Shown here: in pieces, positions 1-12,074 of the stretch
How positions within the stretch are numbered: position 1 is the stretch's first letter
Layout: every line of letters starts with the position of its first letter
Origin: Sternotherus odoratus
Taxonomy: Eukaryota > Chordata > Testudines > Kinosternidae
DNA length: 64,000 nucleotides
NCBI GenBank assembly: GCA_032164245.1
Contig: JAVMKO010000003.1
Coordinates: 89,589,890-89,653,889, forward strand
Direction of reading: 5' to 3'
Position numbers and translations under genes: made by a program
The notes under the pieces: generated by a model
What the model was told of the DNA's origin: nothing
Seen by the model: only the letters and a program-made list of their open reading frames with translations
The model's database searches: none

Positions 1-244
1 ACAATAGCCAGTGTCTGATATTTCAAAGAAAGGTGTAACTGCTCCACCCATCTCAATTGTTCAGCTTGAAATAGCACCCTGAAAGGAAATGTCCTCCTAA
101 ACTCATCAATCAGTTTATGCCTTGTAGAATCACAGCCCTTATCAATACAGTACTTTATTATGGTAATTGAAGTTGCTTTAGTTGTTATGGAGAAACTAGA
201 TCCTCCATAGTTAAGATTGTGACCAGCTTCAGTTATGCTCTATG
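1..244. other. 5' flank, nothing recognised
   Basis: AT-rich DNA upstream of STXBP5. I see no coding potential and no repeat I can name. Confidence 0.5.
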
Positions 245-331
245 CACTACAGATGCTTCATTGGTCTTCAAGGAAATGTAATCTAGAGTCTAGATTACAT
301 TTCCCTGAAGACCAATGAAGCATCTGTAGTG
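245..331. repeat. Near-perfect 87-bp foldback palindrome
   Basis: The left arm (245-287) and right arm (289-331) are reverse complements over 43 nt with one mismatch, separated by a single base at 288. This could be a tiny foldback or MITE derivative, or a snap-back replication product. It lies about 1.4 kb upstream of the STXBP5 start codon. No flanking target duplication was identified, so its origin is open. Confidence 0.9.
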
Positions 332-849
332 TTACAAAAATGTATGTAGTTAGACAAAAAAATTAACTACTATTCTGGAAATAGCTGCTCCCAGTGATTT
401 GAACAGTACAATTTTGCCACTGATCTTTGATCATGTTGCTATTGGCTGAGTGCCATTTCCTAAGAACACAAGGAAGTTCATTGTTCACGTAGCTCCTTCT
501 TCAGATCAAGTGGCAGTGATCAGTGTTTTTAGATCTGTAGCATCAGGGGGTCTAGTCCATCTCCCCAGTGGATAGGTTAATTATGAAGAGATGGTGAGCA
601 GCCTAACCACAGCCGGTATCCAGCCGTGACCAGAACTGGGTATGGTTAAGCCATGGGTGCCTTACCCCGGTACCTCTGGGTATGGCTGAACCACTAAGAC
701 CACATAGACACACAGGGCAGGAACCACAGCCTCTCGACACTTGCCATCTGATCCCCGGTGCCACATCAGAGTGGCAGAAGGTTGGTGCGGTGCTTGCACA
801 GAGGACTCTGTGAGAGGCACCCACAACCTCTGGGGGAGGCTCTGCCTCT
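332..849. other. 5' flank, no gene seen
   Basis: Non-coding DNA between the palindrome and the CpG-rich promoter. A 17-nt motif beginning ctgggtatgg occurs twice, at 636-652 and 676-692 (40-bp spacing, three differences). Short open frames here on both strands lack any recognisable domain. Confidence 0.45.
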
Positions 850-1745
850 GCTCACAGGGTGCCTTTCGCCCTCCCGCGGTGCACCCCTTCCTGGGGTGGC
901 CTCCCGGCTCGTCAAGCTTCCCCCCAGAGCAGGAGCAGGGAGAGAGACTCCGACATCCGGGCTCCGGCGCCCTTTGCGCGCATGCTCTACAGAGCCGCCG
1001 CTGGGTGGGTGAGGAGGCAGCGGCGACAGGCAGCAGCAGTGGCAGCTGCTCCTTAGGGCGTTGCGCTTCCGCGTTGTGGGGCGAGAGGGCTAGACAGGGG
1101 GCGGCGGCTGGAGCAGGGGCAGGAGGATGGTGGTTGGGGGGCGGGCCGGCAGCCAGCGAGCAGCTCTCTGCTGAGGCACCCGCCGCACTGAAATTGACGC
1201 GCGGCGGCTGCTGAGCCGAGGGAAGGGCGAGCGTGAAAGGCAGGGACTGCGGCTGGCCGGGGCACATGGAGGGCTAGCAGCGCGGCCCCCGCTACCGCTA
1301 TGTGAGGCGAGGGGGGCCGAGGCCGTCGCTGTCACGTCGCCGCTGTACGGAGAGGCAGCCTCAGGCCGGGGCCAGGGACCTCGGCGACGGGAAGGGCCCG
1401 GAGCGGGGCCAAGGCTGTGCGCGGCTGGGGCCTCGGCAGCTGCAGGAAGGGGGACCAGGTCGGGGGAGGGGGCCGCCTGAGGCCTCGAGAGCAGGAGGCG
1501 GGGGGAGCAGATTTACCTGCGGGGGTCACTTGGGGTGCCCCGTCTCCGCTCCACGCTAGGATCAGGGGCCGCCCGCCGCCCTGCTGTGAATGAGAGGACC
1601 CGCTTGGCGTCCGCCACTCGCCTAGCGCCGCCCGCGCTGCGGGGCTCTCCGCTTCCCTCTCTGCGCGGGGGGCTGAGGCGGCGGGGAGCGCCTGGAAAAG
1701 GGGGAGGCGGCGGCGGAAAGAACGGGGAGCGCCGCCGCCGAGACC
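850..1745 (+). promoter_or_regulatory. STXBP5: CpG-rich promoter and 5' leader of STXBP5
   Basis: Very GC- and CpG-rich DNA directly upstream of the first coding exon, in contrast to the AT-rich flanks. A GC box (GGGGGCGGGCC) lies near 1136-1147 and an NRF1-like core (GCGCGCATGC) at 976-985. No TATA box is obvious, which fits a dispersed CpG-island promoter. The transcription start cannot be set from sequence alone. The distal part contains three upstream ATGs: ATG-GAG-GGC-TAG at 1266-1277, a minimal ATG-TGA at 1300-1305, and a 12-codon frame at 1590-1625. Long open frames on both strands reflect the base composition and are not genes. Confidence 0.75.
1590..1625 (+). promoter_or_regulatory. 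STXBP5: Upstream ORF in the 5' leader
   Basis: ATG at 1590 followed by 10 further codons and a TAG at 1623-1625. It is in frame with the main start at 1746 but terminates 120 nt before it. If the transcription start lies upstream, ribosomes would meet this frame before the true start, so it could damp translation. Conservation is not known. Confidence 0.4.
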
Positions 1746-1898
1746 ATGAGGAAATTTAACATCAGGAAGGTGCTGGACGGCCTGACAGCTGTCTCGTCCT
1801 CCTCCTCGGCGTCCTCCTCCTCGCAGCAACAGCAGCCCGGGAACCGGGAGAGCGACATCCCGGAGACACTCCAGTCCGAGCACTTCCAGCTCTGCAAG
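1746..1898 (+). CDS. STXBP5: STXBP5 (tomosyn-1) coding exon 1
   Basis: Encodes residues 1-51, starting MRKFNIRKVLDGLTA and ending FQLCK, followed by a GT donor at 1899. This N-terminus fits STXBP5 rather than its paralogue STXBP5L, whose start I recall as MKKFNFRKVLDGLTA. A Ser-rich stretch and four Gln (residues 17-30) form the low-complexity linker typical of this exon. The start context is favourable (A at -3). Tomosyn is a cytosolic and membrane-associated SNARE regulator: WD40 beta-propellers at the N-terminus, and a C-terminal R-SNARE-like coiled coil that binds syntaxin-1/SNAP-25 and inhibits vesicle priming. Only the N-terminal part lies in this window. Exon 1 ends in phase 0. Confidence 0.95.
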
Positions 1899-3618
1899 GT
1901 GAAGACTGCAGCCGGGAGCTCCGCTCGCAGCCCTGGGGGAGATAATGTAGCCGTGATGGGCTCTGCAGGCTTTGGGCTCTTTGATTTTCAGTACCTACAG
2001 TGATCTGAACCCTTCCACTCTTTGGGGATGAGGAGGGAATGCTGGAGGCGTCGGGGTTTGCTCGATTGTTTTATGGGAATCATCATCTTTTCCTTCCCTT
2101 GATAATTTCTGGATTGAGTCTCTTGCCTCTAGGTTATTTCATGCACATAATGTTGTGTCTGTTCAGAATAAGCTGGGGAGGGGGGAAGTGAAAAGTAGGG
2201 AGGAGAGTAATGGTACCTGGATATAATGGAAATCTGATTGCTGTTGCATTTGGGTGATGGACTGGAAGTATGGGGAACCTAACCCTTCACATTATTTGGA
2301 AGTGCATTTATCCTTTTGCACCTAAAATGAGTTATAGACATTTGTGCCAAATTTGTTGGAGCCTATTAAGGAGACTGATATTCCCAACATGAGGTGGGAG
2401 AGAAATTAATAATGTTTATTGCAGTTGAGGTCTGTACATTTATAAAAGGATGATGCAGCAAATTAATCCAGCAGCTGCACCAAGAGGAGTAAAAACTAAT
2501 TTGAATATTAACACCCATCTTTATCTTTACAACTCCCAGGGCCTACTTGTTGTTTGGTTGGGTTTATTAGTGTATATTGCTTTACATTTTATCTAGTGTT
2601 CCATGCATTTTTATCAGCAATTTAAAAGAGGTAAGGGATCTGGAAAGGAAAAAGCAGTGTTGAGTTAAACTGTGTACAGTTGCACTATAATACCTTATCA
2701 CTTGCAAAATTATTGAAAGTTGAGAGGCATGGCTGTTTAACATAACCTATTTAACCTCATTAAAGCAAAACCTGTGTGTGTGCATTTCTGAGGCCCTAAA
2801 TCACCATGCTGGCATCTTTGTATTCATATTTGTAATATTTCTTTAATATAGAAAAGCTAGCATTTGTATGGCTTTTTTCATTTGCATAGCTGTGATCATG
2901 GTTAGATCAATGTGTTCATATTTTTGTGTGAAAATGAGTCATGCAGCGAAATAGCACAATTCATTAGTTTGAATCAATTATTGTTCTACAGTACAGTTAA
3001 TTTGATAACTGCACAAGCTGTAATTAAAATCCTGGATAGTCAAAAAAGTAGCCATTCCAATAGCCTAATATTAAGCTATTGGTTTGGGGGGAGGATGTGT
3101 GATTTCTTGTGAAACACTATCCTGGAGAGAGGATGCACTGTGTGCTGCTTGAGAGAAATGGGGATGGCTCTCTGAAGAGCAGTTCTAATGATTTGTAATA
3201 GTTTAACTTACAGTGCTGGCTGTGTTGTCAAGCTTCCCAGGAAACCTCTCATATTTTTATTGTCAAATGACTTGTGCACAGCTATAAACAAGAAGCCAGA
3301 GAATAGGGGAAGGGATAAAATGAAAGGGAAGTAGTTGATGACACTTTTTAAAGAAAAGTAGTAAAGATCAAATCCAGGTTTCAGTAACCATCTTTTATTT
3401 CATGTTCAAGATTGATTATGAATAGGTTCTCTGCCAGAATTTTCTGTATACTGAATTTGGGCTAAAGTGCTGTTTTGCATCAAATATTTTTTCCTAAATG
3501 CTTGTTTCTTTACTGAAGTCCACTTAAAACTGAACCCCTCCTCCTAATACACTCTTAATTTTATTCGTTTTTGGTCTGCTGCTTGACCCACCGTTACTTC
3601 ACTACTCTGACTTGTTAG
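1899..3618 (+). other. STXBP5: STXBP5 intron 1
   Basis: A short intron of 1,720 bp with a GTGAAG donor and a TTAG acceptor preceded by a pyrimidine-rich tract. Reading through the donor would add 34 residues and then a stop; nothing supports that product. I recognise no transposable element here. Confidence 0.85.
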
Positions 3619-3716
3619 ACCGTACGCCATGGCTTCCCCTTCCAGCCTTCGGCCTTGGCGTTCGATCCTGTTCAGAAAGTCCTGGCTATCGGCGCTCAGA
3701 CTGGAGCTTTAAGGCT
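3619..3716 (+). CDS. STXBP5: STXBP5 coding exon 2
   Basis: 98 nt in phase 0, encoding residues 52-83 (TVRHGFPFQPSALAFDPVQK, then VLAIGAQTGALR) plus two bases of Leu84. The acceptor AG is at 3617-3618 and the donor is GTATCC at 3717. TVRHGFP and LAFDPVQK are hallmarks of the first beta-propeller blade in tomosyn and Lgl-family proteins. The split Leu codon (CT|T) is completed exactly by exon 3, which fixes both boundaries. The exon is more GC- and CpG-rich than its flanks. Confidence 0.93.
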
Positions 3717-6375
3717 GTATCCTTTCATTCTCTTACCAAAAAAAATCACTGTGCTGCTGATTGGAGTCCTGCCCTGGCTTATTCTTCTGCTTTGCTGGAA
3801 CTAGTGTGAGGAAACACTCTGGAAACCAGGTATGCATTTGCATTTGAAGGAGAGGGAAAAACCTTGGTTGCTGCTGTTGGGTTCTCTTTTTTTGTGTCTG
3901 TGTGCGCACTAGTGTTTGCATATCTCTTGTGAGGATGTGCCAGTTCTGTGATGTATGGCTCCTCAGTTTCCACTATATTGGTTTGGTATATGTCTCTGTG
4001 AAGTCTCTGGGCTGGCATTTTTACAGCCGTTAAACACAAATCTGAATAGAAGCTTGGGCTAGGAGGTGTTAAAGATTGTGGTGGTGTTGTCCTTTTAGAC
4101 TCGAAAATCTTCCAGAGGGAAATGTTGGCTTCATACTTGTTTGTGAATTTTGTTTTGGGGAGCTGCTTTCTAATGCTTTAATTATTTGCCATTTGTTTAT
4201 AACCACCAAAAGATTGTTTTAGCAGCTCATTTGATCTTCTAACAGTTGTACATTTCAGTGCTGATGATATAAGTTACTCAAACTAGAATATGGAATTTAG
4301 CATAAATCAACAATAACTGTTCTTCTGTGTTTAACGGTGCATACATTGTACTAACTAAATAAAAATTTAATTGTATTTATTTGGTTGAGAAGAGGCCTAA
4401 ATGTCTTTCCAAAAAGAGATTGGAATTGCCTGAACATCGCTTAATAGGGGGAATGTAGTTAATTGAATTTGCTATTATCCTGAATTTGCTTATATTATTA
4501 GAAGCTTTGACACTTCTAGAGTCTTCAAATCATCTTTCTAGGGAAAATAAGTTAATCCCTTTATAAACTGCAGGTAAATCTCATGTTTTTGTTGTTGCTA
4601 CTGTGGTACTCATTTGCTACTGCTTATAGTATTCTAGGAGTTAGAGTAATATGATAACTCCACCTCCTTCAACTAAAAATAAAATACAATATTTGATTTT
4701 TTTCAGTCCTTTTGAAGCTCTCTCTTTGATTTATTTAAATTGTTATATGAGAGATTCAGAGAGGAGAAAACTTTAGGTATAAACTGAATGAGGTAAGAAG
4801 TGTAAAATGCATCACATTTGTATGTTTTTATTATAATTGATGAATAACGCATTGTCCCTGGGTGCATCATATTATAAGGATAATCTTGATATTTTATTAA
4901 AACTATCCTTATTAATTAACTACTATTTACATATCTATTGAAGAGATCTCTTACAATTTGCTAATTTGCTTCCTATAAATAAATTAGCAATACATGGCAT
5001 CCCTAATTAAGTATTCTGAGTGTTACAATGAAGGAAGATTATAGTGAGGTTGGTCTGTAAAAGTGGTTAAATGAAGAAAGGAATTAATTGCCTAATATCA
5101 GCGTAATAGTGCCTTATTAGTGTGCTTGCTTTTTCGTAGGCAAGAGTAAGCATTTTTGGAGGACAAGCAAGTTTAGCTTGAGCAGCAGTGTAAACGGAAA
5201 TGTTTTGGTTCACTCTTAATATTTTAACGTAAATGTTGAAACAGTTGTACTGAACTAGTGAAATGGAGAAAAATATTTCAAAATGTTCTTATCTGAAACA
5301 TATAACTGGTAAATCTTTGACTAATGTTTAATATTACTTACAGGGCTTGAAAAATCCACTTGCTAAAGGCACTTAAATTTTGTCCGAATTGAAATGGAGG
5401 GCTAAACCATCAGTCTCTACACTTCTTGTTTTATTTGTTAGGGAGGCGAAGCATTCCAATTGGCATATAAAACAATGTTTGCCTTCCTGAGTGTATAGGC
5501 ATGACTCTGCTAATAGCCTTCAAAAAGAGAGGGAAATTGACCTTTGTTAGTTTTTTCACTGCTATTTAGTCAGAACCTTGCAAAGGGCAGTGAAATTAAC
5601 AAGAATATCTTTTATTGTTGATCATTTAATGAACACTCTGAACAGAAACATGGCCCAGAGCTATTCACGGGAAATAGGACCCAAAAATTGAGCCGGTGGG
5701 AAGGTATTAACAGACCCATCTTTCTGCCTTCACACACTCTGGTACCAGATTGAAGTAGGGTGTCTTTCAACTAGATGAGAAGTCTCCCCCTCTCCATTGT
5801 CCTGAATCTAATTAGTGGGATTTCCCCTTGTCTTTTGTATTGACCTCTGACTACCTAAACATTTACTTAGTATTTGCTAATGAAATCCTTCTAGTGCTTT
5901 TTTTATTACTCGTTGAACATTTCTAACTCTGGAGTTGTAATGACATACTTAAAGAATCAAACCAGTCTAATATCAAGTTAAATCCAATATGAGATATGAT
6001 GAGTAGGTTTTTAGGCATTTCTCTACCAGTTTATATGGGAAATTCATTTTCATGAGAAGGCCTCAACGTTGTTTCCACTAAAATTTTTGGTGATGTAGTT
6101 TTAAGTAGGGTTCTAAGACACTTTAAATTTAAAAAGGTAACATGATTTAACTCATGAAACTGAATGGGGCCAAAATGGAATTACCTAGCAATGAATATTT
6201 AACTATTTTAATGCTTTTTGAACATGTCTACGTTGAGTGAGTAAACCATTTCAAAAACTGTTCTATTGAGTAGTTTTGAACTGCTTCAGGTTTTAAAATC
6301 AGTACTGATTAGAGCTATGCATAGTGTTGACTGGAGTGTGATACCTTCCCTACTGCTTTGCCATTTAATTCCTGT
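3717..6375 (+). other. STXBP5: STXBP5 intron 2, proximal part
   Basis: The start of the 29.2-kb intron 2. AT-rich, no exon-like frame, and no repeat I can name. Confidence 0.6.
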
Positions 6376-6715
6376 ACATTATGGCCATGTCTGTACCTGG
6401 AATAAAAGGTATGTTTTTAGCACATTAAATACTGTTTAAATATCAGGATTTAGCACACATGGTAGCATTAAAAATGCACCACTTTTTTTTGTTTTTGTTG
6501 TTTAGGGCTGTGCCACTGTAGCATGTCTGGTGAAAATGCTCTATGCTGGTGGGGGAGAGCTCTCCCACTGGCATAATAAAACCACCTCCATGGGAAGCAT
6601 TAGCTCTGGTGGCGGGAGAAGCTCCCTTGCCACTATAGTGGTATTCACACCAGCGCTTAGGTTGGTGTAACTTACCTTGCTTAGGTGGGTGGCTTATTCC
6701 CACAAGGCTTTGCTA
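6376..6715. repeat. Non-autonomous DNA-element fragment (Harbinger-like?)
   Basis: Begins with a ggccatgtctgtac-type end like those of abundant sauropsid MITEs. It contains a perfect 14-bp palindrome (gggagagctctccc, 6553-6566) and GC-richer DNA than its surroundings. The opposite end is not clear. Class assignment rests on recognition of the end motif only. Confidence 0.4.
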
Positions 6716-9700
6716 TTCATGGCCAGCTTGTTCCTTCCTTGAGCAGGAATTGCTTTTCAATCTTGTTGTAGCTTGAGAAACAGAGCTGTTGATAAGGTAG
6801 TAGGAAGAGATTACAAATTTCTACTTGTGACCTTACTTAGTTAAATTGGGTCTTCAGAGTGACAAACTAGTGCACAGACCCACTCCACCATATAGTTCTG
6901 AAGATGTGGTTAAATATGCAACATATTGGTTCTTACTAATATTTTCATGAAGTTTGTTAGCCAAATTTGAATCAGGAACATTTCTAACAGGATTAATTTA
7001 AAAAAATAAACTGTTAAGTAAATATCCTTCTGCAGCATTGTGCTGGTTTGAGTAGCTATTATACACCTGAAATAGAAAACTATATTCTCTAACTCAGCTC
7101 TTCAAGTAAGAGGAATTCTGCTCCATCACAGACTGAGTTGTTAACAAGTGAATCAGTCAGAATGGAGTCTCTGTAATGGTATTTGACAGTTATGGTTCGA
7201 GAAAATGTGGTGACCTCACTCTAGACCTTTCAAACAAAATCACTTGACTTTTTAGTGGATGGAGGCATACCATGGTTTTTGTTGTCTTGTCTTAGACCTG
7301 AGCACAGGAATTTCTCTATGCAGTCTCTCCTTTCTAGAATTTCATGAAGAATTGAGAAAGATCTTTAATAGTATGACATATTCACAGATTAGACCCTAGT
7401 TCTTGTACTTGATAACTCAATAGATTTGTTCCCTGGATGTGAGGATCTGCTAAGAAATACTTAAGAATTTAGACAAACTTTTTTTTAGTATCCTGGATGC
7501 TGCAAGGAAACTGTTAGACTATTTTTTCCCCGTTCTCAGCCATTTCAAATCTCCTTGTGTTCAGAAATCACTCTACGGATATAGCATACTCAGATTTGTC
7601 TAAAGTTTATCTGATAATACACTTCCAAAAAATAAAGCATAGCTGCTAGGCTTTCTTAATACTGGTCTTCAAGATGACCTTCCTTTGGTGTCTAATTCAA
7701 TAATGGAATTCTTGAAAGCCCTGGACACGCCAGTGCTTAGTGAATAAGCCTGTTCCTTTTTCTCTTTCGTTCATGCATTTTAAAGATCACTAAAAGCTAC
7801 ATCACAAAAGATCCAGAGAGTCCAACCTGTTGAAAACTTGATCTGGTCCTTTTAAAGAAGGCAAGATAGAGTTAGTGGTTAGTGCAGGAGATTGTGAGGA
7901 GACCTGGATCCCATATTCCACTATTGTTTATTTGCTCCATGAACTTGGGCATTTTCTGTGCTTTAGTTTTCCTAGCTGTGTAAAATCCTCTGGGATTCTC
8001 TCAAGAAAGGTATTCCATAAATAAAAAATATTATTCTAGAAGCCTTAAAGCCTTCAGTTGCATCTGAGTTCAATCTCTCTAACACTCGATACTCTTCGTG
8101 GCTATGGTTATTTACTCTATAGACGATCTTCAGAAGTAGGGACCTTTCAGTGGAATTACAACATTGTGTCTTCCTCACAGACTACAGGACTCCATGGGAT
8201 TTCTATTTTTTTTTTTTAAATCTGAGTGTAGACTTTTATTAACCACAGGAGACATCTCTTCCTCATGAATATACACCATTCAAAAAAAAGTAAGTAATTG
8301 GTGATCTGGCTACTCATCATATGGTCAAAATAATATAGAAGGAAAGGTCCAAGTTATTCCAAATGCCAGACTCTTCTTTTGTCCTCTTCTTTCTGGCAGT
8401 AAAAAAGAACTACCAAATCTTCAGTAAGTAAATGGCTAAACGTTTACATATCTGAGGCACAGAAAACTTATTTTGGTTGATTTTTAAGGCCCCTCTGCAA
8501 TAGTCACATCTAGAACGTGAGCAAAAAAGACATACCGTAGATTTGTGTTTTTCAAGGCATTATAATCTGAATGTGAAGTTTTTGGTGCCCCTTCTGGCAA
8601 AAGAATGCTTCATGCTGAAGTACCTGAATAATCTTATTCTAGATTTGAATCTTTTTCTGTACATACATTTTAACTAAATGTATAATTCTCCTCCAGTGTT
8701 CCACTGCAATTAAGATTTCATTGTTCTGACTAATAATCCTGGATGTAATAGAGGGAAGAAATGGCATATTATACTTTCCTTTATGTCTACATCCGCCAAA
8801 CCATTTCCTCCCATCTTTGGGTAGTGACTTATTCTTTGTGTTGAAGAGAGACCAATCACCAACTTTCTTACAGATCATGGAAAGTAATTTTAAAATAATA
8901 ATGTTAATATCCTCTTATGTTCCCTGTGCATGCAAAGATACTATAAGTTCTGATCCTTACTTTTTGCCCTTCAGGAAGGCAGACTGATGCTTTTCTTATA
9001 CTAAATAGCTTTAATTCTTTCCCACTGACTCCAGGGAAAGGGCTTAGTAGGTTCATAGGGTTAGTGGCTCTATATATTCAGAGTAAAACACTAACTTTTT
9101 TTTCCATATCAATCTTTTCTTCTAATGTTCTTTAAAAATATGTTTTGAGGATTCAAGACACTTTTTGTGGTGCAATAACCATTTTTTTATAATTGTCGTC
9201 TGAAGGTCCTTTCTTATTCAGAGCAGATTCTCTGTGTGCCAACACAGTTTTGGATGAGGAGTATGTGATAGCATTGAGCAATACATACATCTCACAAATA
9301 TGGTAGGTAATCGCTGAGCATGTTCTGACATATGATTCTGTTGCTGTTTAAACTCTTGTACTCCTTCCTGCTATTCATATTTTTTTCAAAGTCCAAATAA
9401 CATGGTTACAGAAGAGGTTTATGAGGGTGGGACATATTCTAGAAGAGGATGCCCTCACTTAGCTTTGAGAAAGCAATAGAATTTGCATAAGTCTGTTTTG
9501 CTTTATCTCTGAATTAAGGGCCTGGAACAGTAGACATATGTTCAACTTTTATGTTACTGTGAGGGACTCCTGAAAAGCAGCACATGCAGTGTGGTAGTTG
9601 GCCATTCATACTACTGAATGAGAACCACAAAAACCGCACCCATTTAGTTTTGGCATCCTGATGTCAGTATGGACTCCTTTTTTTCTAGAAAGGTATACTT

Positions 9701-10799
9701 TGGTCTTGCTAATGAGTCCAATAGGCAGATAGGAGGTGACATTAAGATGAGTCCTCACACTGCAGAAGGCACAGACACAATGGAAGAAAAGATATTAAGT
9801 AGAGTCCCATTACTTAGAATAGTGTCTATTAGACAAGATAATCAAATTTATAAAGTAAATCCTTATTCATGTAGTAGCCAGCATTGAATGACAGTACAGT
9901 GCTAAATGCTATCTAAATATTTGTATAATACGAGTACATGGGTGAAGTTTTCATTCACTCTTGCATAATAATTATATGATTGATTTCTCATTTGAAGGAG
10001 GCAGACTGCCTTTTAGGGTAACTGTGGGAATAAAGGTTACATTAGGTTTTTAATGTATGTTATGTTTTAATCCATTTTTGTTCTGTTGCTGTGCCCGTTC
10101 CCATCATGAGGTGACTGTGTTTTTTCCTTTTTGAGAAAGGAATGCTGGTATTTAACTTCCATTTAAGGTGTGCTCTGCATGTAAGCATGATCCCTCTGAC
10201 TCTGAGACCTGATGTATTCACTCTCCAGTGGCTAGGAGAACAAGAGACCCATGTGAACCAGAATTGTCTGCATGGCAGAACATTGTCTTGCCAGTGCTAT
10301 CAGACTGTTTTACAACAACTTCTTAAATGTGATTCCTGATGATTTCATTTTATGTTAAATCATAGTAGCTTCTTGAATTGTGTTATAAGATCAACAGTCA
10401 TAGTGAGGCTGTGCCAGTGGTTGTAATGCTCAGGTCAGCTAGTGATATGTGAGGTGACCCTAATTTGTGCCATTTGATTTATTTCAGACACTCTATTAAT
10501 TATGATCATGCATTATAATGTTTTTTCTTCATTTGCTTTGTAAATTAAAGTATTTGTTCACACACCACCTTCACTGTTGGTTTAAATGTGAGCACCTACC
10601 CATTTAAAGGGTTATGTAAATATTTACTAGCATAGAAACCATTGACAATCGCAATTCCACACTGTGCACCACTTTAAAAACTTGCGGGGCGGGGAAATGG
10701 CCTGATGTGAAACAGAGAGCTTCAATTGTAACTATTTCCAAGGCTATTATCCATTTCTTCTTCTTCATATGGCTGATGTAAATGTAGAGCAACAACTAT
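6716..10799 (+). other. STXBP5: STXBP5 intron 2, no feature recognised
   Basis: About 4 kb of AT-rich intronic DNA. I see neither exons nor named repeats; short open frames are scattered at random. Confidence 0.5.
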
Positions 10800-11545
10800 A
10801 ATTTTATGTTCAGATGGTTAAGCCAGATAATTGCATCTGGGGTAGCAGAGTATTTTACAGTGATATCTACTTCATATTTGTGAGTTGTTATATATTCCAA
10901 GGTCTGTTCTGGGTGACCACAGTTGCATATTGGAGTCTCTTCAATTTTCTATTTGTGCAGCAGGTATCCGCATCTACCATGGTTTGTATGGATATGATTT
11001 AGAGTAGCTCATGATCTTCATGGGAGACAAAAGCCAGGGATTTTCTGCATCAGGTCTCTCATAAGACTTTTATTTGTGACTTCTTGTGAACTCCGTTTGG
11101 CTTTCCAAGCTTCATCTGGGTTGAAGTTGCAGTACTGAACCTTAAATGTGTAGGTCCAAAAGGGCTTATGCAACTTAACAACATCCTTCACCATCACGTG
11201 AAGATCCTAGTGGATGAGAAGACCTACATTTTCCATGACCCTCTGGAATTCCCGAAGGATTGTGGCATCGCAGCAGATGAGGGAGCAATGTGCGACACCT
11301 CCTGCAACCCAGGTGTTGCGGTCGACTTCAGGGTTCTGGTCATTGCAGTGTTTAGTTTGATATCAGCAAGTTGAGTATGGCTACTTCTGGTTTGTACTGG
11401 TGCACAGTTAACAGGTATGGAGTACACAAGGGCCACCGTTGATGTCCGTAACACTGATCCTGATAGCCCCCAGCTTGTGCTTGCCAGTTTCTGGGCCACT
11501 AATTTTGTTGAATGGAAGAATAGTGTAAATCTGTAGCCTGTCATG
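10800..11545 (-). mobile_element. Degenerate LINE fragment, 3' part of the RT ORF
   Basis: Minus-strand translation gives an RT thumb-like stretch with 'NCAPVQTRSSHTQLADIKLN' (11224-11544), resembling the 'EYCAPVW.RS.HT' segment of non-LTR elements. After frameshifts, near 10810-10990, it gives 'CGYLLHKWKIEETPICNCGH' followed by a degraded C-terminus. That LLHKW...C.CG block is typical of the end of one group of vertebrate non-LTR reverse transcriptases. The endonuclease and catalytic RT core are absent. It is broken by several frameshifts and stops, so this is an old, 5'-truncated copy. Clade not assigned. Confidence 0.7.
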
Positions 11546-12074
11546 ACTCCTATATAGAGTATTTATAGGATGAGGTAAGCATAGAGATTCATCCTGAAAC
11601 CTGATTTCAGTTTTTATTTAAACCAGATCTTTAATTTTATTTTAATATGTATTTTCTGATAAAATGACCTTTCTCTATTTAACTTAGATTTTAAAATGGT
11701 GATTTCTTATGTGGCTTGACATGTTGACTGCTCCAGAGGTTCTGTTTAAGAATATCCTCATAGTGCAAATTTACACAATGCTGTTTTGTCAATCAAAACT
11801 GCATCTTCAGTGGCAAAATGAAAACTACACTTTACATCTATCTGAAATTGTCTAAGTATTTGGAGGGATGTGATGGGATGTTCAAACCCCACAGAGGCAA
11901 AAAGTGGTTGAAGAGCAGCTTTGGGCTCAGGCAGTCCCGCACTTGCAAGGCATGCCAATCTTGGCAGAGGAGCTCAGATCATCAGGGACGCAGCCTGCAT
12001 TGGTGGACGGACCTCTCATCTTCAGCTCCCAGAAAGGAGCACTGCACAGACTCAAACTACCTTTATTGCCTCTG
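11546..12074 (+). other. STXBP5: STXBP5 intron 2 segment
   Basis: Mixed-composition intronic DNA; nothing identified. Overlapping open frames between 11758 and 12075 lack any domain. Confidence 0.4.

Noticed and set aside
245..331. A microRNA gene
   Set aside because: The hairpin is almost perfect and longer than usual pre-miRNAs, with a one-base loop; no seed or conservation evidence.
603..1883. Long open frames on both strands in the CpG-rich promoter
   Set aside because: They follow GC composition, overlap each other in several frames, lack domains, and sit over the promoter and leader of STXBP5.
1746..2003. Read-through of exon 1 as an 85-residue protein
   Set aside because: The reading crosses a consensus GT donor at 1899 and loses tomosyn similarity immediately.
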